Source: Clostridium pascui (GTDB lineage Bacteria > Bacillota > Clostridia > Clostridiales > Clostridiaceae). From it: a stretch of 64,000 nt of DNA. Under the pieces are notes generated by a model. That model searched no databases, was not told the DNA's origin, and was given only the letters and a program-made list of their open reading frames with translations. Positions within the stretch are counted from its first letter, which is position 1, and each line of letters begins with the position of its first letter. Below, piece after piece: positions 1-7,985 of this stretch. The stretch covers positions 310,001 to 374,000 of the forward strand of contig NZ_JAFBDB010000004.1 of the NCBI RefSeq assembly GCF_016908015.1, given 5' to 3'. Both the position numbers and the translations under genes were made by a program.

Positions 1-237
1 TGGGTTAAATGGAACATTCATCCCTCTTGATAAGGTAGAATATATATGAGTATGACAATTTGTAAGTCCTGGCATTACTATGGATCCTTTAAGATTATAT
101 ATTTCATTTATATCTTCATCATTAAAGTTTTTCATCTCTCCTATTTCTTCTATTTCTGAGTTAAACTTTATATAACAGTTTTTCCTTAATGAATGAAAAT
201 CATATATAGAGACATTTGTTAATACTTTCACCTTCAT
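1..237 (-). CDS. ssnA: SsnA-like amidohydrolase, N-terminal part (cut by window edge)
   Basis: The first 79 residues of a metal-dependent amidohydrolase are visible; the rest lies beyond the left edge. The segment ends in a metal-binding beta-strand motif, VMPGLTNCHTHIYSTLSRGM, whose HTH plus the following IYS..SRGM matches the SsnA family of putative aminohydrolases found in clostridial purine and selenium-dependent hydroxylase clusters. The ATG is preceded by GAGGGGGG, with short spacing. A -24/-12 promoter lies about 40 bp upstream and a sigma-54 activator gene is the next gene upstream on the same strand. Adenine deaminase and a purine permease further right support a purine catabolic role. 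SsnA is inferred from a short N-terminus; guanine deaminase or another member of the superfamily cannot be excluded. Confidence 0.6.
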   Translation of the reverse strand, partial: MKVKVLTNVSIYDFHSLRKNCYIKFNSEIEEIGEMKNFNDEDINEIYNLKGSIVMPGLTNCHTHIYSTLSRGMNVPFNP

Positions 238-273
238 CCCCCCTCGTATTAAATTTTAATCTCCATTATTCAT

Positions 274-289
274 AGCATTATTTATGCCA
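274..289 (-). promoter_or_regulatory. Sigma-54 (-24/-12) promoter of ssnA
   Basis: The minus strand reads TGGCATAAATAATGCT, with the invariant GG and GC separated by exactly 10 nt. It lies about 37 bp upstream of the ssnA ATG, so transcription would start near 262. An almost identical element precedes the purine permease at 9397-9412, and a sigma-54 activator is encoded next door. Confidence 0.8.
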
Positions 290-438
290 ATATAAGTTTT
301 ATTGTCATTTATAAAAAACTGTTATTCAAACTTCTCCACATTATTAATAATACAAATATTTTTATACCTATCGTTCATAAGGTTTATATTAGTAGTAGAG
401 ATTTCATTGATGTTTAACTAATTATTATTTCATGCATA

Positions 439-453
439 TTATCAAATTGATAA
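439..453. promoter_or_regulatory. Candidate activator binding site (UAS) for ssnA
   Basis: The palindrome TTATCA-AAT-TGATAA lies 150 bp upstream of the ssnA sigma-54 promoter, a usual enhancer distance. The same TTATCA-N3-TGATAA motif occurs twice, 142 bp upstream of the other sigma-54 promoter in this window. A partial site (TGATAA half only) follows at about 466. Its recognition by the regulator encoded at 605-2359 is inference. Confidence 0.55.
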
Positions 454-483
454 ACTTTCTTATATTGATAATTAATGTTTAAA

Positions 484-612
484 ATGAAACATCTCAATGA
501 ATTGAGATGTGCTGATTTATAACAAAATTACAAATTTCTATAAATCATGCATGAAACATCTCAATGAATTAAGATGTGCTAATTTATAACAAAATCATAG
601 ATTTTTATAAAT
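484..612. repeat. Tandem 67-bp direct repeat carrying a 22-bp palindrome
   Basis: Two copies (from 484 and from 551) agree at most of their first 61 positions. Each includes a palindrome with 10-nt arms ACATCTCAAT / ATTGAGATGT around GA (489-510 perfect, 556-577 with one mismatch). The second copy runs into the stop codon of the sigma-54 activator gene. The palindromes could be additional activator sites or duplicated transcript-end hairpins; no U-tract follows them, so a classic terminator is not well supported. Confidence 0.7.
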
Positions 613-2359
613 TGTTTAATTCATATTCATCTATCTTTCTATACAAAGTTGCAATTCCTATTCCAAGTTTTTTCGCAGCTAACTTTTTTCCTTGAGTTGT
701 ATCGCCAAATATATTAATCGCCTTCAATATTTCTCTTTTTTCAAGCTCCTTTAATGTCATTATTTCTTCCTTTCCCTTTCGAACCTTTCTTTGAGAATTT
801 ATTATACTCCTTGGAACCATATCTAATACTAAAACTCCACTGGTATCAACCATGTTTATCATGAATTCCACTGTATTTTCAAGCTCTCTTATATTTCCCG
901 GCCAGCTATATGCGTAAAATAAATCCATAACTCCTTCGTGTATATCCATCTTAGTAAAATTCTTTCCAAGTATCTTCATATATTTATCTATAAAGTGTTT
1001 CACCAAAAACTCTATATCTTTTATTCTTTCTCTAAGTGGTGGAATATTAAAAGGTATGACATTTAATCTATAATAAAGATCCTCTCTGAATTTATCCTTT
1101 TCAATAAGGGCCATTAAATCCTTATTAGTCGCAGCAATTACTCTCACATCTATATCAACTGGAGTATTTGATCCTATTCTTATTATCCTTCTATCTTGAA
1201 GTACCCTTAAAATTTTTGTCTGAAGCGCTAATGGCATATCTCCAATTTCATCTAAAAATATTGTTCCATGATTCGCTAATTCAAATTTCCCAATCTTACC
1301 TGATGCAGATGCTCCAGTGAAAGCTCCCTTAACATAACCAAAAAGTTCACTTTCTAGTAATTCATAAGGAATAGCTGCACAATTTATAGCTATAAATGGT
1401 TCGCTTTTTCTTGCTCCCTCATTGTGAATTGCACGTGCAAACATTTCTTTACCTGTACCGCTTTCCCCTGTTATAAGTACCGTGGAACAGGAAGATGCTA
1501 TTCTCTTTATATTATTTTTCAACTCATACATTGCAGGCGAGTCTCCTAGAATATCATTACATTGTATATCCATTTTTATATGCGATGTAATTTCTCCTTT
1601 AGTAATTTTTCCTTCCTGAAATATAAATAATTTATCAAATTGCTCTTCATTTAGTCCTATAGAATAAAATTGACCATAGACATTAAAAGTTTGCTTGTCT
1701 ATAGTTAATTTATATTTGCTCATCTCTAATATACTTTCATCTATTTTTTCTATTTCTATGGTGTGCCTAAAGTTTCCATCTATAAACTTTAAAATTTCAA
1801 TAGCTTTTTTATTAATATGAGTTACCTTATCTTGATTATTTAAAATGATAACTCCTCTATCCATCTTATCTATTACTAAATTTAATCCCTTAACTAAAGT
1901 GTTTTCTCTTAGTTTTTCCTTTCTTTCATATGCAGTAATACTTATAAACTCGGAAATTTGCTGCAAGAATTCCATATATGTATTAAAATCATTTAGAAGG
2001 TGATTTTTTTGTTCTTCTCCAAAACATATAAGTCCAATTACTCCTACAATTTGGCTACCAAGCTTTATTGGAGTGCATATTTCATATTTTTCACTGCATT
2101 TACCATATTTACTGCAAGGTATACATAGCTCACTTTCCCCGGGCTTATCTATTATTTGAGGCTGTCCAGTTTTTAATATGTGTTTATATATGTATCCTTC
2201 CTTTTCCATACTCCTATTTGTAAGGTTTCTATACATTCCTGTACCTGCAACCCTTACAAGGTTGCTATCAGCAATTTCAACATCTACTTTTAGAACTTTT
2301 GAAAGTATATCTGCATATCTTTTTATAGAAGGCTGTATTTCCATTAGAATAGATTTCAT
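605..2359 (-). CDS. Sigma-54-dependent transcriptional activator
   Basis: A 584-residue enhancer-binding protein that would activate RNA polymerase containing sigma-54. The N-terminal sensor region (about 1-150) is GAF-like and carries four spaced cysteines, C79, C82, C88 and C95, that could bind metal or an Fe-S cluster. A PAS-like segment follows (about 155-250). The AAA+ domain (about 268-500) is complete: Walker A GESGTGKE at 298-305, the sigma-54 contact loop GAFTGA at 345-350 and Walker B TIFLDE near 366. A Fis-type helix-turn-helix ends the protein (about 540-584). AAAGGGTG precedes the ATG. It sits directly upstream of ssnA, which has a -24/-12 promoter, and probably also controls the purine permease-adenine deaminase operon. 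The signal it senses is unknown; a purine or purine-derived metabolite is inference. Confidence 0.9.
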   Translation of the reverse strand: MKSILMEIQPSIKRYADILSKVLKVDVEIADSNLVRVAGTGMYRNLTNRSMEKEGYIYKHILKTGQPQIIDKPGESELCIPCSKYGKCSEKYEICTPIKLGSQIVGVIGLICFGEEQKNHLLNDFNTYMEFLQQISEFISITAYERKEKLRENTLVKGLNLVIDKMDRGVIILNNQDKVTHINKKAIEILKFIDGNFRHTIEIEKIDESILEMSKYKLTIDKQTFNVYGQFYSIGLNEEQFDKLFIFQEGKITKGEITSHIKMDIQCNDILGDSPAMYELKNNIKRIASSCSTVLITGESGTGKEMFARAIHNEGARKSEPFIAINCAAIPYELLESELFGYVKGAFTGASASGKIGKFELANHGTIFLDEIGDMPLALQTKILRVLQDRRIIRIGSNTPVDIDVRVIAATNKDLMALIEKDKFREDLYYRLNVIPFNIPPLRERIKDIEFLVKHFIDKYMKILGKNFTKMDIHEGVMDLFYAYSWPGNIRELENTVEFMINMVDTSGVLVLDMVPRSIINSQRKVRKGKEEIMTLKELEKREILKAINIFGDTTQGKKLAAKKLGIGIATLYRKIDEYELNNL

Positions 2360-2444
2360 AGTTTACACCCTTTCTAAATTTTTTGAATTATTTGTATATC
2401 CATTATATAACAATTATGAGCAAAATACAAAAATGATTAAATAA

Positions 2445-2473
2445 AAAAACAGCCCATTTTAAAGACTGTTTTT
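2445..2473 (-). terminator. Intrinsic terminator after the 2500-3057 gene
   Basis: Arms AAAAACAG / CTGTTTTT are followed by a U-rich tract on the minus strand. It lies between the end of the 2500-3057 gene and the start of the sigma-54 activator gene. Confidence 0.7.
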
Positions 2474-2499
2474 GAATACTATTTATCATATATCAATTA

Positions 2500-3057
2500 T
2501 TAGTTAAAATTATATGCCCTCTGAAATCTGAAACATTCATTTATAAACCCTTCGTAAATTAAATCCTTATCTTCAATTGAAAATAAATCATCTGGTTTCA
2601 TTAATGCAGGGTTTTTGTCAGTATCATAAACCCCACTTTTAATTAAAACTTCTGAAACAAACTGAGTACAAAAATAATAATTTTTCCTTTTAACAGGTTG
2701 ATTAAATAAAACTCCAAATAAGCCTAAAAAATTATATTTATATTCATCCTTTTTTTCTAAAAATCCTTCTATTTCATTTTTTAAGATATTATATTGTTCT
2801 TCTGTAACTTCTAATTTATATATCACACACTCACTTCTAGAGAATTTTTTATATACTCCATCATATAAACTTTCTTGAACAAATCCACCTGAAAAAGGAT
2901 TGTCAGGGTTTGTCCTGCCAAAAGAATACATTTTAGTAAAACTACTATCAAAGCTAATAGAAGAATGTATATATTTGCCTTCAGTAAATAAGCTTATTAA
3001 ATTTGAAAGCCAGGTGCCTGTCCTAGATAAAACCAGATAAATATTTTTTTGACTCAT
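2500..3057 (-). CDS. Putative permuted papain-fold (YiiX/NlpC-P60-like) hydrolase
   Basis: A 185-residue protein without signal peptide or membrane span. A histidine in YIHSSISF (about residue 31) precedes a cysteine in YYFCTQFVSEVL (about residue 130). This is the circularly permuted order of the papain-like amidases related to NlpC/P60, where the conserved His comes before the Cys. The family includes cell-wall or lipid amidases, but the substrate here is unknown. The ATG is only weakly served: a stretch like AAGGAG lies about 15 nt upstream. It appears monocistronic, with a terminator downstream. The assignment rests on the motif order and length only. Confidence 0.5.
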   Translation of the reverse strand: MSQKNIYLVLSRTGTWLSNLISLFTEGKYIHSSISFDSSFTKMYSFGRTNPDNPFSGGFVQESLYDGVYKKFSRSECVIYKLEVTEEQYNILKNEIEGFLEKKDEYKYNFLGLFGVLFNQPVKRKNYYFCTQFVSEVLIKSGVYDTDKNPALMKPDDLFSIEDKDLIYEGFINECFRFQRAYNFN

Positions 3058-3214
3058 TTTTTATAATCAAACTCCTTAATATTACTCATATTTTCTAACT
3101 ACTTGACCTATTATATCAGCTAATTCTTAAGAATTTCTTTATTTAATATTAAAATTTGATTAGAAATTTGTGTTTTATTAAGATATTAATGTATTTTTTG
3201 ACGTTATAATTATT

Positions 3215-3253
3215 TAATATAGGCTTAAGAAATCACTTCTTAAGCCTATATTA
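3215..3253 (-). terminator. Hairpin terminator after the histidine kinase gene
   Basis: A perfect 17-bp-arm hairpin (arms around a 5-nt loop ATCAC, core AGGCTTAAGAA) lies 40 bp past the histidine kinase stop. The A/U-rich flanks would serve either strand. Confidence 0.7.
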
Positions 3254-3291
3254 AACTCGAATATTATTTTATTATTTTCCTATCTATACAT

Positions 3292-4845
3292 TTATTTATA
3301 TATAATAGGTAATGTTATACTTATCTTTGTACCTACATTAATTCTACTTTCAACAGTAATCCTTCCATTGTGGTTAAATATAATCCATTTTGCAATAGAT
3401 AGGCCTAGTCCTGTGCCACCTGTTCGTTTTGTTCTTGATTTATCCGCTCTATAAAACCTATCGAAGATATGTGGTAAGTCTTCTTTTGAAATTCCTAAGC
3501 CCGTATCTTCAACAGAAATTAAAACTTCATTATCTTGAAGGATACAATTAACCTTTATTAATCCTCCTTCTGGAGTATACTTTATACTATTATCTATAAA
3601 TACTCTTAGAGCTTCTTTAATCATCTTATAATCTGCATTAATCTTTGCTAAATCATTCTTTTCACTTTTTATTTCATGAGTATTATCGATAAGCTTTGTT
3701 TCTTTAACTATTTCATCAATTAATTCATTTAAATAAAACTCCACTTTTTCAACCTTTTGAGTATTCTTGTCCCCCCGTGCTAAGAATAAAAGCTTTTCTA
3801 TAAGTAATTTCATGCTTTCAGATTCAGTTTTAATTGCAGAAATAGACTCCTCAAGAACGCTTTTATCGTCCTTTCCCCATCTGTCTAGCATGTTTACATA
3901 TCCTTGAATAACTGAAATTGGAGTTCTTAATTCATGAGAAGCATCTGATACGAATTGGTTTTGCTGCTCATAAGACTCCTGTATTCTGTCAAGCATAGTA
4001 TTAAAAGTTCTTGCCAAATCTTTAAGTTCATCTTGCGATCCTCTAATATTAAGTCTTGTATCTAATGCCTTAATAGTTATATTCTTAACTGTATTTGTCA
4101 TTATTTCAATTGGTTTTAAAGTTTTTCTGCTAGCTCTTGTACCAGCAAGTAGAACTATGATTGTAACAACTATATCCATAAATAATAGTGTAGAAGTTAA
4201 AACTATTACACTAAATATTTCATTTATTAATCTATCTTTAACTTGAATGTAAATGTCCCTTGACTTCCAGTTCACTCTATTACTAAGCATCATTGCATAT
4301 CCAAAATTATTATCATTATGGTTAAGATAATCCCAATCCACATAAACCTTATCTCTATTTTTTATAATTATATAGTTTTCATTAATAACTATACTTTGAT
4401 TTTGTTTACTTTCATCACGGAAGATTATAGAATCTTCCCCATTTTCTGTTGTATATAATAAATTCTTATTTTCATCAAATATAGATATTGAAATATTATC
4501 AAGCCTAGAGATCCTATTTAACTTCTCTACTGGAATTTCGGTATTTTCTTTTAGGTAATCCGAAATTAACTGAAAGTCTTTTTGTAAATTATCTTCAGCA
4601 TTCCATCCGGCATATATAGCAAATCCACCTATTATTGCACCACTTAACAGCATTAGAATAAGACTTATTATAAACATATACACTATTGTTATTTTAAAAG
4701 TTAAAGAAAACCGTAGTTTTTCAATAAATCTATTTTTAAATTTTTTTGCTAAACTTATTATTTTCTTAAGCAATAAAAAAGGAACTATGGATATGCATCT
4801 TATTATCTGTTTGATTAATTGCAAATATATTCCTTTATTTTTCAT
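3292..4845 (-). CDS. Sensor histidine kinase (ArlS-like)
   Basis: A membrane-bound kinase of 517 residues paired with the response regulator whose stop codon it overlaps by 11 bp. Two transmembrane segments (about 50-78 and 208-236) flank an extracytoplasmic sensor of about 130 residues. HAMP follows, then the phospho-acceptor box SDASHELRTP with His304. The ATPase domain has N (FIDNSIKYTP), G1 (VEDTGLGI), F (FDRFYRADKS) and G2 (GGTGLGLSIAK) motifs. The architecture resembles ArlS/CssS envelope sensors of Firmicutes. The basic N-terminus of about 48 residues before the first membrane span is unusually long. The ribosome site is weak, so translational coupling to the regulator gene is likely. 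The stimulus is unknown. Confidence 0.93.
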   Translation of the reverse strand: MKNKGIYLQLIKQIIRCISIVPFLLLKKIISLAKKFKNRFIEKLRFSLTFKITIVYMFIISLILMLLSGAIIGGFAIYAGWNAEDNLQKDFQLISDYLKENTEIPVEKLNRISRLDNISISIFDENKNLLYTTENGEDSIIFRDESKQNQSIVINENYIIIKNRDKVYVDWDYLNHNDNNFGYAMMLSNRVNWKSRDIYIQVKDRLINEIFSVIVLTSTLLFMDIVVTIIVLLAGTRASRKTLKPIEIMTNTVKNITIKALDTRLNIRGSQDELKDLARTFNTMLDRIQESYEQQNQFVSDASHELRTPISVIQGYVNMLDRWGKDDKSVLEESISAIKTESESMKLLIEKLLFLARGDKNTQKVEKVEFYLNELIDEIVKETKLIDNTHEIKSEKNDLAKINADYKMIKEALRVFIDNSIKYTPEGGLIKVNCILQDNEVLISVEDTGLGISKEDLPHIFDRFYRADKSRTKRTGGTGLGLSIAKWIIFNHNGRITVESRINVGTKISITLPIIYK

Positions 4846-5521
4846 CTTTTAGTAGGTATCCCACCCCTCGAACAGTATGAATTATTTTTTTACTATATTT
4901 ATCATCAATCTTGCATCTTATATATCTAACATATACATCAACTACATTAGTGTCACCCATATAATCATATCCCCATACTGTTTGAAGTATTTTATCTCTT
5001 GTAAGAACAATATTTTTATTTTCTAGGAAATACCTAAGTAGGTCAAATTCTCTTTTAGTAAGTTCTATTGCCTCATTATCATATGTTACTATATACTTAT
5101 CTAAATCAACTTTTAATCCATCTAATTCAAGAATACTTGATGTCATTATTTGAGTTACTTTTCTTTTAAGCGCTGCTCTAATTCTTGCAAGTAATTCCTC
5201 AATTGCAAAAGGCTTAGTTACATAATCATTAGCGCCCATATCTAACCCTACAACTTTATCCATAATTTCATCTTTAGCTGTAAGCATGATTACAGGAACT
5301 TCAGAACCTTGCCTTAATCTCCTTAGCACTTCAATGCCATTCATTGAAGGAAGCATAATGTCTAATATAATCAAATCAAATTCTTGCTCAAGGGCCTTGT
5401 CAAGTCCTTCCCTTCCATCATGTGCTTGATCAACTTCGTATCCTTCATGTTTAAGCTCAAGTTCTAAAAACCTAGCTATTTTAATTTCATCTTCAATAAT
5501 AAGAATCCTTTGATTATTCAT
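4835..5521 (-). CDS. OmpR-family response regulator
   Basis: A 228-residue regulator starting at the ATG of MNNQRILIIEDE, which has GGAGG 9 nt upstream; 31 upstream in-frame codons lack a ribosome site and cover an apparent terminator. The receiver domain has the acidic pair near residues 10-11, phospho-acceptor D53 (LIILDIMLPSMNG), T80 and K102 (TKPF). The OmpR/PhoB winged helix occupies about 130-228 and ends in HTVRGVGYLL. It overlaps the kinase gene downstream, forming a two-gene operon; the DUF4342 gene lies 119 bp upstream across a strong hairpin. Target genes are not identifiable from this window. Confidence 0.95.
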   Translation of the reverse strand: MNNQRILIIEDEIKIARFLELELKHEGYEVDQAHDGREGLDKALEQEFDLIILDIMLPSMNGIEVLRRLRQGSEVPVIMLTAKDEIMDKVVGLDMGANDYVTKPFAIEELLARIRAALKRKVTQIMTSSILELDGLKVDLDKYIVTYDNEAIELTKREFDLLRYFLENKNIVLTRDKILQTVWGYDYMGDTNVVDVYVRYIRCKIDDKYSKKIIHTVRGVGYLLKDEK

Positions 5522-5601
5522 AATGATAGTCCTCCACTTTAACCATAATCTAGACCAAACCTTAATTATTATTAAATCTAAATCACCAAAATATTGCAAG
5601 T

Positions 5602-5636
5602 AAAAAAATTGCACTGGTATAGATCCAATGCAATTT
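5602..5636 (-). terminator. Terminator or attenuator between DUF4342 gene and response regulator
   Basis: Arms AAATTGCATTGG / CCAGTGCAATTT (one G-U pair) are followed by a run of seven U on the minus strand. It separates the DUF4342 gene from the two-component genes, either ending the first transcript or attenuating read-through. Confidence 0.8.
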
Positions 5637-5640
5637 ATAT

Positions 5641-6087
5641 TTAACCTACTAAATCATTTTTAATTTCTTGTATTTCATTTTGTACTTTATCAAGAGTTTG
5701 GTTTATCTTTATATCTTCACCCTTATTAGTTTCAAACTTCACCCTAAACCCACATAATAAAGCTAGGATTAAACCAATAAAAGCTATATGAAACCCAAAT
5801 ACCACTATTAATATAGAAACGTTAAGAGATAAATTTAGAACTATTTTCTCTTTCTTTTTAATAACAAATCTAATATTGTTTCCCTTCTTTATAAGTGCTT
5901 TAATTTTGTCAAAGAAACATCCCTTTTTATCATCATTTTTTTCAGCCTTAACTTTATTGTTTTTTTCTAAATATATTATTGCTTCTAACATATCTCCATC
6001 ACAGTTTTCTAAAGCTTCCTTTGCATCTTCATAACTTACATTAATTCTTTTTCTTAATTCATCAATTTGTTCTATTTTTATTGACAT
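5641..6087 (-). CDS. UBA-like / DUF4342 membrane-associated protein
   Basis: A 148-residue protein. Residues about 1-45 (IDELRKRINVSYEDAKEALENCDGDMLEAIIYLE) look like the UBA-type three-helix fold seen in EF-Ts and NAC proteins. The middle (about 66-115) matches the DUF4342 pattern with a hydrophobic, probably membrane-embedded stretch (about 85-112). The tail (about 120-148) is a short amphipathic helix. GGAGGG precedes the ATG. Its position ahead of the two-component genes suggests a link to envelope sensing, but a terminator lies between them and no function is established for the family. Confidence 0.75.
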   Translation of the reverse strand: MSIKIEQIDELRKRINVSYEDAKEALENCDGDMLEAIIYLEKNNKVKAEKNDDKKGCFFDKIKALIKKGNNIRFVIKKKEKIVLNLSLNVSILIVVFGFHIAFIGLILALLCGFRVKFETNKGEDIKINQTLDKVQNEIQEIKNDLVG

Positions 6088-6200
6088 CTTAATCCCTCCA
6101 AAATTTATTAACTTAACTTATAATTTTATTATAGAGTAGATTAATTAGAGAACAATTAATGAAAGATTAGAATTAGATTAGAATATCTCAATATTATAAA

Positions 6201-6240
6201 TAAAATAAGTGATAAAGATCTTCCCTTACCACTTATTTTA
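6201..6240 (-). terminator. Terminator of the permease-adenine deaminase operon
   Basis: Arms TAAAATAAGTG / CACTTATTTTA around an 18-nt loop lie just past the adenine deaminase stop and are followed by A/T-rich sequence. Confidence 0.6.
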
Positions 6241-6250
6241 TAATCTTATA

Positions 6251-7951
6251 TTAACAAAACAAATCTATAAATCTATAATCCTTAAAATAAAATAGTCCTC
6301 TTGCAGTTATTTTCAACTCAGGTATTACAGGAAGTGCCATAAAACCTAAAGTTAAAAATATATCCTTATCTTCATATTTTTCATGAGCTTTTATGAAACT
6401 ATTCATATTAGAAAGCTTATTTATAACATAACTTGGTTCTTTGTATGTCATTAGACCTGCTATTGGAAGTTCTAACTCTTCAATTACTTTTCCATTTGAA
6501 ACTAAAACTATTCCCCCACCAATTTCTATAAGTCTATTTACAGCAATTGTCATGTCACTATCTAAGCTTCCAACTACTATTACATTATGCGAGTCATGTG
6601 CTATAGTTTGCGCTACAGAACATTCTGTAAGTCCTAATCCTTCAATATATCCTAATGAATATTTACCTGTATTTTTATGTCTTTCAAATACAGCTATTTT
6701 TAAAATATCTTCTCCCTTTACTCTGTTTACATATCCATTTTGGATTATAACTTCTCTTTCTTCTTTTTTGGTTTCAATTGAATTTTCTATAACCTTTATA
6801 ATATTTATTTTAGATGATTTAGCCTTTATTTTAAAACTTTCCTCGGTAACAACATCCATATTTATAGAATTTTTTAAGTTAGGATTTATGCCTTTAAAAT
6901 CAAACTTATAATTATAAACTCTTCCACTTTTTATAACTTTATCTATGGTAACCTTTTTTAAATCACTCAATATTACTAAATCCGCTTTATAACCTGGTGC
7001 TATAGCCCCTCTATCCTTTAAATTATAGCACTGCGCTGCATTATAGGATGCTATAGTATATGCTATGATTTCATTCAATCCATATTCTATTGAAATCTTT
7101 ATATTCTCATTTATAGATCCCTTTTCTATAAGATCGCCTATGTCTTTATCATCAGTACAAAATAAAAATCTTGAGTAATTTTTTTCATTTACTGCTGGCA
7201 GTAAACTCAATAAATTTTTAGCAGCAGAGCCTTCCCTAATCATTACATACATGCCCTTTTTAACTTTTTCTAAAGCCTGCATAGCATCACTACATTCATG
7301 ATCCGTTTTTACTCCCGCAGCTATATATGCATTTAACCATTCTTCACTTATTTGAGGACAATGTCCATCTATAGTTTTATCTTTGTACATATTTATCTTT
7401 TTTAATATCCATTCAGTGCAATTTATAACAGAAGGTACATCCATCACCTCTGCTAATCCAATTACATTTTCCCTATCTCTATAGGATTCTATATCTTCCG
7501 ATCTAAGTAGCGCTCCATTATCCTCAAATTCAGTAGCTGGAACGCATGATGGTATCATATAAAATATATCCATCAAACTCTTCTTGCTATTTTCCATCAT
7601 AAAGTCTAAGCCCTTTTCTCCCAAAACATTAGCTATTTCATGTGGATCTGTAATACAAGTAGTTACTCCATTTTGTAACAATACCTGAGAAAAAATCTCA
7701 GGTATTGATTTGGATGATTCTATATGAACATGAGCATCTATAAACCCAGGAGTTACAAAAAGGCCATCGCAATCTATTTCTTCTATTCCTTCATAGCTGC
7801 CAATACCTGCTATGATTCCATTATTCATAGCAATATCTCCTCTTTCAAACTCCCTAGTAAATACATTTAGGAAAAAAGCATTTTTTAATACCAAAGGGGC
7901 CTTTTCTCTACGGGCAGCAATTTTAATATTACTTTTCATACTTTCTAGCAT
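6251..7951 (-). CDS. ade: Adenine deaminase
   Basis: Converts adenine to hypoxanthine and ammonia in the cytoplasm; 566 residues fits the bacterial Ade/COG1001 family of about 570-600. The amidohydrolase barrel shows FVTPGFIDAHVHIESS (metal ligands), TDPHEIANVLG, a later conserved glutamate in GLAEVMDVP, HCP and FLFCTDDKD. The C-terminal Ade domain contains SLDSDMTIAVNRLIEIGGGIVLV and HDSHNVIVVG. The ATG at 7951 has AAAGGGG about 10 nt upstream; an internal ATG four codons later is less well placed. The gene follows the purine permease by only 34 bp, so the two form an operon transcribed from the sigma-54 promoter at 9397-9412. Confidence 0.96.
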   Translation of the reverse strand: MLESMKSNIKIAARREKAPLVLKNAFFLNVFTREFERGDIAMNNGIIAGIGSYEGIEEIDCDGLFVTPGFIDAHVHIESSKSIPEIFSQVLLQNGVTTCITDPHEIANVLGEKGLDFMMENSKKSLMDIFYMIPSCVPATEFEDNGALLRSEDIESYRDRENVIGLAEVMDVPSVINCTEWILKKINMYKDKTIDGHCPQISEEWLNAYIAAGVKTDHECSDAMQALEKVKKGMYVMIREGSAAKNLLSLLPAVNEKNYSRFLFCTDDKDIGDLIEKGSINENIKISIEYGLNEIIAYTIASYNAAQCYNLKDRGAIAPGYKADLVILSDLKKVTIDKVIKSGRVYNYKFDFKGINPNLKNSINMDVVTEESFKIKAKSSKINIIKVIENSIETKKEEREVIIQNGYVNRVKGEDILKIAVFERHKNTGKYSLGYIEGLGLTECSVAQTIAHDSHNVIVVGSLDSDMTIAVNRLIEIGGGIVLVSNGKVIEELELPIAGLMTYKEPSYVINKLSNMNSFIKAHEKYEDKDIFLTLGFMALPVIPELKITARGLFYFKDYRFIDLFC

Positions 7952-7985
7952 ATTTCATTTCCCCTTTATAATTAAAATATCTTAC

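Noticed and set aside
484-612. Tandem repeats as a CRISPR array
   Set aside because: Only two units, no unique spacers, and no cas genes are present.
2178-2444. Open frames on the strand opposite to real genes, such as this one and many others across the window
   Set aside because: They lie antisense to well-supported genes, lack ribosome sites and family signals, and have the composition of shadow frames.
5522-5614. Extended N-terminus of the response regulator
   Set aside because: It includes part of the upstream terminator region and has no ribosome site; the receiver fold starts at the inner ATG.
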